A DNA stretch of 6,767 nucleotides, from assembly GCA_029932035.1 (NCBI GenBank), contig JAOZQV010000208.1, positions 1-6,767 of the forward strand, in the 5' to 3' direction. The translations under genes and the position numbers were made by a program. Source of the DNA: Deltaproteobacteria bacterium. GTDB taxonomy: Bacteria; Desulfobacterota; DSM-4660; Desulfatiglandales; Desulfatiglandaceae. Below the pieces are notes generated by a model. It searched no databases. It was not told the DNA's origin and worked only from the letters and a program-made list of their open reading frames with translations. The stretch's first letter is position 1. Each line of letters starts with the position of its first letter. Positions 1-6,094 of this stretch are shown here, piece by piece.

Positions 1-238
1 GATAACCCGTGGCCAAACGATAATCCTCCACCACGGCCCTCCAGCCCTCACGGGCCGCCACAATGGAAGGATTTTTGTGATAGCCGTATGAGATGAGATC
101 ACCGACGGTGACCTGGCCTGCTAATCCGTCCTCTGGTTCATTGGCCAGATAAGCGCAGACCTCGAAAGATCCATTGAAGGGTGTATCACCTCCCAAAGCA
201 AGGGCCACAGCAATGATATACAAGAAAACTGCCTTCAT
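1..238 (-). CDS. TolC-family outer-membrane protein, N-terminal part (runs off the window)
   Basis: The frame is open from the ATG at 238-236 to the window edge, giving 79 codons. The first residues (MKAVFLYIIAVALALGG) are a typical secretion signal: one Lys, then a hydrophobic stretch of about 13 residues. The exact cleavage site is unclear. From about residue 43 the protein reads VTVGDLISYGYHKNPSIVAA, then AREGWRAVVEDYRLATGY. This matches the opening of the TolC/outer-membrane-efflux repeat, where a 'hydrophobic-x-x-A-hydrophobic-x-x-A-hydrophobic-x-x-N-P' segment leads into a long helix. Such proteins are trimeric outer-membrane channels working with type I secretion or RND/ABC efflux partners. 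The start is supported by a strong ribosome site (GGAGGA, 6 bases upstream) and by an ATGA overlap with the preceding small ORF. Only about one sixth of the usual family length is visible, so the substrate and partner cannot be named. Family assignment is moderately confident. Confidence 0.72.
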   Translation of the reverse strand, partial: MKAVFLYIIAVALALGGDTPFNGSFEVCAYLANEPEDGLAGQVTVGDLISYGYHKNPSIVAAREGWRAVVEDYRLATGY

Positions 239-429
239 GGACGTTCCTCCATGTTCACATGGACGCTGAACTTTTTACCATATTGATCTATTCTCAGCCT
301 ATTTTTCACGTTCACGCAAATATTAAGCCATTCTATTCGTGACATTGGCCCCCAGTCTCTCTGGCAATAACCTGGTAACGCCCACCATTGGGAGTTAATA
401 ATTAAGTCGTCATGACAAATGGGCTCCAC
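235..429 (-). CDS. Possible small protein (64 aa), unrecognised, overlapping the TolC-family gene
   Basis: I do not recognise this protein. The ORF opens with GTG at 429-427. An in-frame TGA lies 18 bases upstream, so no much longer version exists. It ends in a TGA that shares ATGA with the start of the TolC-family gene, the usual arrangement for translationally coupled genes. The product is basic to neutral, rich in Trp (four) and Cys (three), with a polar C-terminal half (VKNRLRIDQYGKKF). It has no signal peptide, membrane segment or obvious domain. A GGGG run about 6 bases before GTG is only a weak ribosome site. It begins about 50 bases after the activator gene, in the same direction. It could be a real leader or accessory peptide, a decayed gene remnant, or a chance ORF in an intergenic gap. 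The evidence is mainly position and the ATGA overlap. Confidence 0.35.
   Translation of the reverse strand: MEPICHDDLIINSQWWALPGYCQRDWGPMSRIEWLNICVNVKNRLRIDQYGKKFSVHVNMEERP
245..250 (-). promoter_or_regulatory. Shine-Dalgarno site of the TolC-family gene
   Basis: On the minus strand GGAGGA lies 6 bases before the ATG at 238-236. It is the strongest ribosome site in this part of the window and fixes the start of the TolC-family gene. It lies inside the end of the upstream 64-codon ORF, as expected if the two are translationally coupled. Confidence 0.7.
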
Positions 430-478
430 TTTAATACCCCGCGGTCAGCAAACAAATGATCAAATCTAAAAGAGTGCC

Positions 479-2020
479 TTACCTGTATCTCTTAGGTTCT
501 ATCCTGTATTTTTTTACTTTATATCCGAAGACACGTTCCGTAGTCTTGAGGGCCATTGCCGCTTTTCTCATATTTCCGCGGCTGCTCTTGAGTGCGTCAA
601 CGAGCAGCTCTCTTTCAAACCTTTCCACGGCTTCGTCCAAAGTCTGTGTCTGCTGGGTCCCGGTCTCATGGGCTGTTTGCAGAGTGGGAGGAAGGTGGTA
701 ACCGTGAATGACCTGATCGTCACAAAGCAGGATGGCCCTCTCCATGCAGTTCTCAAGCTCTCTGACATTTCCGGGCCAGTGGTATTGCGTCAGGGCCTCA
801 ATGGCAGGTGTCGAAATCCTCTTAATACCTTTGTTATACTCCTCTGCGTACTTCTCAAGGAAATAGTCGGCAAGCAAAAGAACATCGGCCTCCCTCTCCC
901 TCAGTGGAGGTAAATAGATGGGATAAACATTCAGGCGATAGAACAGATCCTCGCGGAAATTTCCCTCTTCAACTGATTTGGCAAGGTCCTTATTTGTGGC
1001 TGCTATAAGACGGATATTGACCTTTATTACTTGAGTGCCTCCCAACCTTTCAAGCTCTCTTTCCTGAAGGACCCGCAAGAGCTTTCCCTGGCTCTCTAAG
1101 GCAAGCGACCCGATTTCATCCAAAAAGATAGTCCCGCCGTGGGCCATCTCAAACTTGCCCGCCTTTTCACGGTTGGCTCCGGTGAAGGCCCCTTTTTCAT
1201 ATCCGAACAGCTCCGCCTCGATCAGATTCTCAGGCAATGCGGCGCAGTTTACCTTGACCAATGGTTTGGTGGATCGCAGACTGTTATAATGGATGGCGTT
1301 TGCCACCAACTCCTTCCCTGTGCCGCTCTCTCCCAAAAGAAGGACGTTGGCATTGCTTTTGGCTACCTGTGTTATCAGGTAGAACACCTCCTGCATCTTA
1401 CGGCTGTTGCCGATGATATTGGTAAAACTATATTTCTTGTTAAGCTCCTTCCTGAGACGCAGATTTTCCTCTTCGAGTCGATCTCTCTCCCTGTTGATTT
1501 TTTCTAACATGGCCACTTTTTGAGCGATCAAGGTGCTGATGACGGTCAGAAGTCTCACGTCTTCATCTAAAGGAGATGATCCTTCAAAAACCCGGTCCAC
1601 GCTAAGGGCGCCTACAACCTCCCTGCCCTCTTTTATGGGCACGCAAATAAATGATATTGTCGACTTGTCGATCCGACTCCTGGCCCCCATCCTGTCAAGA
1701 AATAGGGGTTCGTCATCTATCTTAGGCACAGCCATGGGTCGACCCGTCTTTATGACACGCCCTGTGATGCCCTCTCCCAATTTATATCGGCCCTTAGTCC
1801 TTTCCGAAAGCGAGATCCCATGGGCCACTTCAATATGAATTTCGGAGGTATCTCGATTTAAAAGCGCAATAGAACCACGATTCATTCCGAGATGCTCCGA
1901 CATCAGATCAAGGACCTTGTACAGGGCTTTCCGCAGGTCTAAGCTGGTATAAATGGCCTTGGTAATCTCATAAAGGCAGGCAATTTCATCGGGTTTGTGC
2001 TTTATTTGCTCTAAAGACAC
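479..2020 (-). CDS. Sigma-54-dependent transcriptional activator, NifA-type (GAF-AAA+-Fis HTH)
   Basis: This 513-residue protein is an enhancer-binding activator that hydrolyses ATP to open sigma-54 promoters. An N-terminal GAF sensor spans about residues 28-170. A charged coiled-coil linker follows (about 172-197), then the AAA+ core at about 200-435. Core landmarks are Walker A GESGTGKE (230-237), the sigma-54-contacting loop GAFTGA (277-282), Walker B GTIFLDEIG (296-304), the arginine region FREDLFYRLNV (355-365) and WPGNVRELE (415-423). The C-terminal Fis-type helix-turn-helix lies at about 463-513. There is no receiver domain, so control is probably by a ligand or partner on the GAF domain rather than phosphotransfer. 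The plan and the 513-residue length fit the NifA/FhlA-like group, but no nif genes are present and the signal is unknown. The start is GTG with AAAGG about 9 bases upstream. The gene follows kdnB by 25 bases, suggesting cotranscription. Family is certain; target genes are not. Confidence 0.94.
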   Translation of the reverse strand: MSLEQIKHKPDEIACLYEITKAIYTSLDLRKALYKVLDLMSEHLGMNRGSIALLNRDTSEIHIEVAHGISLSERTKGRYKLGEGITGRVIKTGRPMAVPKIDDEPLFLDRMGARSRIDKSTISFICVPIKEGREVVGALSVDRVFEGSSPLDEDVRLLTVISTLIAQKVAMLEKINRERDRLEEENLRLRKELNKKYSFTNIIGNSRKMQEVFYLITQVAKSNANVLLLGESGTGKELVANAIHYNSLRSTKPLVKVNCAALPENLIEAELFGYEKGAFTGANREKAGKFEMAHGGTIFLDEIGSLALESQGKLLRVLQERELERLGGTQVIKVNIRLIAATNKDLAKSVEEGNFREDLFYRLNVYPIYLPPLREREADVLLLADYFLEKYAEEYNKGIKRISTPAIEALTQYHWPGNVRELENCMERAILLCDDQVIHGYHLPPTLQTAHETGTQQTQTLDEAVERFERELLVDALKSSRGNMRKAAMALKTTERVFGYKVKKYRIEPKRYR

Positions 2021-2045
2021 GGTAATAGACCTTTAATGGTGCTGT

Positions 2046-3119
2046 TCACCCTAAAATCCCTTGATACAACGCTTTTATCTTCTCCCTCGGCATTATCCTT
2101 TTCCAGTCAGGGCCCAGGGCGTTTTCCCAGAGGGGCTCGAGTATGGATGCAACGTCTACCATCTTCTCGATTTCGTGCTCTTCAACTGCAGGTAGAGAGT
2201 TGCGTGGGAGCTCAATGCCGTGTTTGTCCATCATTTGGCGAAATTCCTCAACCCCTTGGGGATAGTATTCTTTAAGGTGATCAAAGGTTAGACAATTTCC
2301 AATTCCGTGGTGAGTTCCCAACACAAAGGAAAGCCCATATGAAAGCGCATGGCACACGCCAACCTGCGAACATGCTATGCTCAGACCCCCAAAGTATGAT
2401 GCCATCATCAGTTTATCGTCACTCTCCGGATCCCGGTCCAAAAACACCTCCCTGCAGAGGCTGATGGCCTTTTCCCCATATGATTCGCTGAAGGCATTTA
2501 GATAGGTCCCTGTCAGGGACTCCACACAATGGATGTAGCAGTCCATTCCTGTATAGATCCGCTGGTCCGCAGGTGCGTCTGCAATAAGCTCCGGGTCAAG
2601 GACTATCTGGTCAAATACGGTGTAATCGGAATTTATGCCCAATTTTTTATCAGGGCCACAGAGAACTGTGGTGCGGGAAACCTCAGCGCCTGTACCTGAG
2701 AGAGTGGGTATGCCTACGTGGTAGATCGCAGGATTCCCGATCAGGTCCCATCCCTGGTAATCGGCGGAAGAGCCGGGGTTGGTCAGCATGAGGGATAATG
2801 CCTTGGCAAGGTCCATGGTGCTCCCGCCGCCTATCCCTATAACGCCAGAGGGCAAGCCGTCTGAGAAATCCCTTACCAATTCCGTCAACTGGTCAACGTA
2901 TTCTGTGGTTGGTTCCTCTTCCACATCCACCCACAGTTGCAGGTCTTCGGGTTTTAACAATATTCTGTCCTTGAAGCGATTCTCTGAAAAAACATCGTCC
3001 ACCAAAAAGACCATAAATGATCCGGGGTGGGACCGCTTTTCAGAGAGGATGCTGTCAAGCTGGTTAAAACAGCCCCTGCCGAAAATAACATAAGGGACCG
3101 TTTTGAAGTTTCGAAACAT
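2046..3119 (-). CDS. kdnB: 3-deoxy-D-manno-octulosonate (Kdo) 8-oxidising dehydrogenase, iron-type alcohol dehydrogenase family
   Basis: This 357-residue cytoplasmic enzyme belongs to the iron-containing alcohol dehydrogenases and matches what I recall of Shewanella KdnB, including the N-terminus MFRNFKTVPYVIFGRG. KdnB oxidises the C8 hydroxyl of Kdo to an aldehyde, which KdnA aminates to Kdo8N for LPS. The dinucleotide-binding region has the family signature GIGGGSTMDLAKA (95-107). Metal ligands expected for the family are in place: Asp193 and His197 in GMDCYIHCVE, His257 in CHALSYG, and His271 in THHGIGN, with spacings close to FucO. SGTGAEVSR (141-149) is the usual substrate/cofactor segment. 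ATG has AGAGG 5 bases upstream. kdnA lies 189 bases upstream on the same strand, with repeats between them, and the activator gene follows after 25 bases. Another Fe-ADH specificity cannot be excluded from sequence alone, but the adjacent kdnA makes the assignment strong. Confidence 0.88.
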   Translation of the reverse strand: MFRNFKTVPYVIFGRGCFNQLDSILSEKRSHPGSFMVFLVDDVFSENRFKDRILLKPEDLQLWVDVEEEPTTEYVDQLTELVRDFSDGLPSGVIGIGGGSTMDLAKALSLMLTNPGSSADYQGWDLIGNPAIYHVGIPTLSGTGAEVSRTTVLCGPDKKLGINSDYTVFDQIVLDPELIADAPADQRIYTGMDCYIHCVESLTGTYLNAFSESYGEKAISLCREVFLDRDPESDDKLMMASYFGGLSIACSQVGVCHALSYGLSFVLGTHHGIGNCLTFDHLKEYYPQGVEEFRQMMDKHGIELPRNSLPAVEEHEIEKMVDVASILEPLWENALGPDWKRIMPREKIKALYQGILG

Positions 3120-3138
3120 GTTGGCCTCTGTGATTGTA

Positions 3139-3162
3139 GGCGCAAGGCGAAGGGCACAAGGC
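3139..3162. repeat. Three-copy heptamer repeat (GGCRMAR)
   Basis: The plus strand reads ggcgcaa, ggcgaag, ggcacaa and then ggc, in exact 7-base steps. The block is 20 bases upstream of the kdnB start and is therefore in its leader. It is a different heptamer from the larger array further upstream in the same gap. No hairpin or promoter is evident in it. Confidence 0.55.
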
Positions 3163-3200
3163 TTATTGAACTAAATGGGCACCCATATCGAGCACCGTGT

Positions 3201-3277
3201 ATCCTACATTCTGTATTCTACATCCTGTATCTTGTATCCTGCGTCTTGCATCCTGTATCTGGTACTGTGAATTGTGA
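3201..3277. repeat. Degenerate 7-base tandem repeat array between kdnA and kdnB
   Basis: Nine consecutive heptamers run from 3201 to 3263 with no phase slip: atcctac, attctgt, attctac, atcctgt, atcttgt, atcctgc, gtcttgc, atcctgt, atctggt. The consensus is ATYYTRY on the plus strand, or purine-rich RYARRAT (for example ACAGGAT) in the sense of the genes. Two looser units (actgtga, attgtga) continue to 3277, followed by AT-rich GAATT-bearing sequence up to the kdnA stop. Copies differ mainly by transitions. It does not look like a CRISPR array, since there are no spacers. It sits in the leader of kdnB, or between two operon genes if they are cotranscribed. Confidence 0.85.
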
Positions 3278-3308
3278 ATTATGGAATTGAGGAATTAGGC
3301 CTCTCAAA

Positions 3309-4496
3309 TTACCGGGTCAATACACTGGCAATTTTCTCAATCCGCTGAGATATCTCTTCCTCTGTCCAGGAGAGCTTAATAAGCATCGATATGGTCCTGC
3401 TCATTATTGCGTCAGACTTAGGGAGTTCTAATTTGTTATAATCCGGGCAGGATTCGAGGAGTTTCACCGGAAGTTTTGCTGCGGACTTGAGCGTTTTGAT
3501 GTGATCCCACTGCCGTATGTAGTGCCAGTTGTTATCATACCAGTAGAAACAACCGTCTACACCCGTTTGAGCGAATTCGTCTGCCACCTCCCTGGCCCTT
3601 GATTCATCGGGCAGAAAAAAGGAGAGGAATGTAGCGGAGTCTCCCTCCTGGTCAGGGATTTCTCGGAAACTGATTTCCGAAAACTCGGATAAAGCAGCCT
3701 TTATGGCCTTTTTGTGTGAGCGCTGTTTTTCAAGGATCAAATCCAGCTTCCTCAATTGAGCCAGACCCACTGCGGCATTCAGCTCGCTGATGCGAAAGTT
3801 AGTGCCGAGGATGGGGTGCCCTTCGAGACCCCTGTCATCACCTATGTGATCGTGACCGTGATCGGTGTAAGCATCAGCGGTCATATATAGCTCTCTGCCA
3901 TCTGTTATAATTGCGCCCCCTTCTCCACAGGTAATTGTCTTGACCGGATCGAATGAAAAACAGCCCATATGACCGAATGTGCCTAAGGCCTTGCCGTTGA
4001 AGGTCGCGCCGACCGCCTGACAGGCATCCTCTATGAGGATGAGACCCTTTTCATCACAGAGTTGTTTGATCGCCTCTATCCTTGCCATGGAGCCACACAT
4101 GTGGACAGGAAGTACCGCCCTGGTTCGCGATGTAACAGCCGGTTCTATCCCTTCAGGGTCGAGGCACAGGGTTTCATCGATTTCGGCGAATACTGGCACG
4201 GCTCCGGCATTCAGTACTGCCTCTATGGTCGCCACAAAGGTAAAGGGGGGAATAACAACCTCATCTCCTGCGCCAATACCGCAGGAGGCAAGAGCAATTG
4301 AAAGCGCCGCAGTGCCGCTGGAACATAAGTGGCAATACCCTGCGCCCAAACGTTCTGCAAACTCCTTCTCAAATGTTTTGGCCTTCCAGTGCCCCTGGCG
4401 TGCCTGGTCAAAACCATAGCGGAACAGGACACCCGTTTCGAGCACATCCTCTACTTCTTTTCTCTCTTCCTTGCTAAATATTTCAAAACCGGGCAT
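3309..4496 (-). CDS. kdnA: Kdo8N transaminase, DegT/DnrJ/EryC1/StrS-family PLP aminotransferase
   Basis: This 395-residue, PLP-dependent cytoplasmic enzyme transfers an amino group (glutamate in the characterised Shewanella enzyme) to the C8 aldehyde made by KdnB, giving 8-amino-3,8-dideoxy-D-manno-octulosonate. The start MPGFEIFSKEER and the segment TDHGHDHIGDDRG (211-223) agree with what I recall of Shewanella KdnA and are unlike most sugar aminotransferases. Family landmarks are SSGTAA (59-64) for PLP phosphate binding, PPFTFVAT (83-90), IEDACQAVGA (155-164) with Asp157 for the pyridine nitrogen, and the Schiff-base Lys186 in SFDPVKTITCGEGG. NFRISELNAAVGLAQL (233-248) completes the set. 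Length is normal and complete. The ATG has a strong GGGAGG ribosome site 6 bases upstream (4503-4508). The stop of the PurF-like gene lies only 20 bases before it, implying one transcript. Specificity rests on recalled similarity plus the kdnB neighbour. Confidence 0.9.
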   Translation of the reverse strand: MPGFEIFSKEERKEVEDVLETGVLFRYGFDQARQGHWKAKTFEKEFAERLGAGYCHLCSSGTAALSIALASCGIGAGDEVVIPPFTFVATIEAVLNAGAVPVFAEIDETLCLDPEGIEPAVTSRTRAVLPVHMCGSMARIEAIKQLCDEKGLILIEDACQAVGATFNGKALGTFGHMGCFSFDPVKTITCGEGGAIITDGRELYMTADAYTDHGHDHIGDDRGLEGHPILGTNFRISELNAAVGLAQLRKLDLILEKQRSHKKAIKAALSEFSEISFREIPDQEGDSATFLSFFLPDESRAREVADEFAQTGVDGCFYWYDNNWHYIRQWDHIKTLKSAAKLPVKLLESCPDYNKLELPKSDAIMSRTISMLIKLSWTEEEISQRIEKIASVLTR

Positions 4497-4516
4497 GGGG
4501 TCCCTCCCAAGTCGAA

Positions 4517-5989
4517 TTACCTGTAACGGTTGAACCTGTCAAACTCTTTCTTGAGCCAATCCGGCCAGAATTCCTCATCTATGGGATAGCTTGCATCCAA
4601 TGCCTGAAATGAACCAGGCCCCGCAACCGCTTTAATCCTCTCTTTCAGGTTGTACTTGACCTCATCTACACCAACAAGCTTTGCCACAGCCCTATTGATC
4701 TCATCGAGAGACTTATCATAAGGATTATCGTCTTTAAAGGCTCTCTGTGCAGCCAGTTCATATAAACACTCAATGCCACGGTGCCACTCCTTGAATGAGG
4801 GAAAAAACATCGGGCCGTAGGATATCCAGAACTCGATGAACGTTGCGCCTGCGTTATATACCACCCACACCGACCCCCCCTCGCTCACACTTCCCCTGAC
4901 AATACTATCATCTCCCATGGCTATGTTCCGGTCTTTTAAGAGAGAGTCGATGCCACCAAATTTCAGACCAACCGCCTGAGATCTCGCTTGTCGTCCACCC
5001 TCCTGAAATGTCCTAACAGCCTGCGGAAGCTTTATGAGGGCAGGAAGTAGTTCTTTTTTCAGGCCTTCTGCAATCCCAACGGTAACCCCCCAGCCTGATT
5101 CCGGATTGGGAATGACAATATCGGCCCTCGAGGCCTTATAATGGTCAGTTAGTTCCAGACCCAATTCTCTCCTGATCTGAAATATCTCCTTCCCCCTGAA
5201 CAGAGAGGCAACATTGCCAAAATAAACACCCTGGAATATGTCAGGCATAAGAGGTTCTTCTCTCAACCGCCTCGTCTCAATTCCGTTGGAGGAGCATATG
5301 GTCATCTCCGCCCCGTCATATTCATTTGTGGTCAGACCATTTAATCGTCTGTGGGAGCATGATTCTGAGCTTGCGATAAAGGTGCCGTCAATTGTTGCAT
5401 AGCAGAAGGGCTCAAAGGCCTTGGCATCATTTAGAGTAATCAAATAGATCTCTTTACCATCATGAACCAGGGCGGTTAAGGCAAAGGTTGCCCTGCCACT
5501 CAGTTTGTCAAGCAGCTTTTCCCCGGCTTCAAAACTGATCCCTTCCTGTGTAATATATTTATGCAGCAAGGCGCCGATGATTTCCGTCTTATTATCGGTT
5601 TGAAGGTCGTAATCCGGCTCAAGCTCAGACCTTAAATCGTCCTCCTTGATGAGATAACCGTCCATGGTTACAACAACTCTAATCTCAGAACCTGTCCTGG
5701 GACGGATTTCTATGGGCTCGGCATTTATACTTTCAGCGATTTTTCTTTTCGTATAACCGATATTTCCGATCGCAGCCACAGGTTCCAGGTCCTGGAAGGT
5801 ATTGATTATATTATGGTCTATTACCTCGGCGATCCTCCCCAAGCCCTTATGAATATAGATCCCCTTTGCGGTGGCAATGCCCAATCCAGTGCTGGCCTTC
5901 CCCCGGTGTTGACAGGCCCCAGTTGCCAAAAATGCCTTGGTTAACAGCTCATTATCATCTAAGCCATAAAGGCCAACAATTCCGTCCAT
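4517..5989 (-). CDS. PurF-like glutamine amidotransferase/phosphoribosyltransferase homologue with a degenerate glutaminase site
   Basis: The 490-residue protein follows the PurF plan: an N-terminal class-II (Ntn) glutaminase fold to about residue 240, then a type I phosphoribosyltransferase domain. PurF makes phosphoribosylamine from PRPP and glutamine. Here the N-terminus is MDGIVGLYG rather than MCGIVG, so the nucleophilic cysteine is Asp2. The arginine of GHVRYS is Gly78 (GNIGYTK), and the oxyanion Asn is Asp110 (TMDGYL). HRG (28-30) and TEII (135-138) remain. In the second domain the region RTFQEGGRQARSQAVG (326-341) aligns with PurF's flexible loop, and the PRPP loop DDSIVRGS (360-367) is intact. 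Thus glutamine hydrolysis looks lost while PRPP binding looks retained. It might use free ammonia, bind nucleotides as a regulator, or do something new. There is no recognisable Fe-S cysteine pattern or propeptide. ATG has GGGAG 9 bases upstream. It is 20 bases before kdnA. I withhold purF because activity is doubtful. Confidence 0.85.
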   Translation of the reverse strand: MDGIVGLYGLDDNELLTKAFLATGACQHRGKASTGLGIATAKGIYIHKGLGRIAEVIDHNIINTFQDLEPVAAIGNIGYTKRKIAESINAEPIEIRPRTGSEIRVVVTMDGYLIKEDDLRSELEPDYDLQTDNKTEIIGALLHKYITQEGISFEAGEKLLDKLSGRATFALTALVHDGKEIYLITLNDAKAFEPFCYATIDGTFIASSESCSHRRLNGLTTNEYDGAEMTICSSNGIETRRLREEPLMPDIFQGVYFGNVASLFRGKEIFQIRRELGLELTDHYKASRADIVIPNPESGWGVTVGIAEGLKKELLPALIKLPQAVRTFQEGGRQARSQAVGLKFGGIDSLLKDRNIAMGDDSIVRGSVSEGGSVWVVYNAGATFIEFWISYGPMFFPSFKEWHRGIECLYELAAQRAFKDDNPYDKSLDEINRAVAKLVGVDEVKYNLKERIKAVAGPGSFQALDASYPIDEEFWPDWLKKEFDRFNRYR

Positions 5990-6094
5990 CTCTATTATCT
6001 CCCTTTAATCTGCTAAAATCTATCGTACATTTGTTTTGGTTATCCCGTTCAATTCTAGCCATCCCAGTTAAATAGTGCCTGCACGAAACAACTT

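Noticed and set aside
430..478. Sigma-54 promoter or terminator between the activator and the small ORF
   Set aside because: GGCAC is present near 470-477, but GC is missing at the -12 position, and no GC-rich hairpin with a T-run is visible.
479..2020. Naming the activator nifA
   Set aside because: The domain order fits, but the window contains no nitrogen-fixation genes, and many GAF-AAA+-Fis activators with other targets share this plan.
3132..3137. Sigma-70 -10 box (TACAAT on the minus strand) for kdnB
   Set aside because: It is only about 12 bases before the ATG, overlaps the region needed for the ribosome site, and has no acceptable -35 at 16-18 bases.
3201..3277. CRISPR-like array
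   Set aside because: The units are contiguous 7-mers with no spacers and no cas genes are nearby, so this is a simple tandem repeat.
3027..3290. Plus-strand ORF of 87 codons spanning the kdnB start and the repeat gap
   Set aside because: It overlaps the well-supported kdnB coding sequence antisense, its C-terminal part translates the heptamer repeats, and it has no recognisable domain.
4033..4419. Plus-strand ORF of 128 codons antisense to kdnA
   Set aside because: It lies entirely inside kdnA, which has all family motifs. The composition is that of an antisense shadow.
4517..5989. Ordinary purF
   Set aside because: The catalytic cysteine and at least two other glutamine-site residues are replaced, so naming it purF would claim an activity the sequence does not support.
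4517..5989. Pseudogene call for the PurF-like gene
   Set aside because: The frame is intact over 490 codons, the PRPP loop is preserved and the ribosome site is good. The losses are point replacements in one active site, not decay.
6020..6060. Promoter for the PurF-like gene (TTGAAC ... TACGAT on the minus strand)
   Set aside because: The spacing is about 19 bases and the -10 match is poor; it is too weak to list as a feature.
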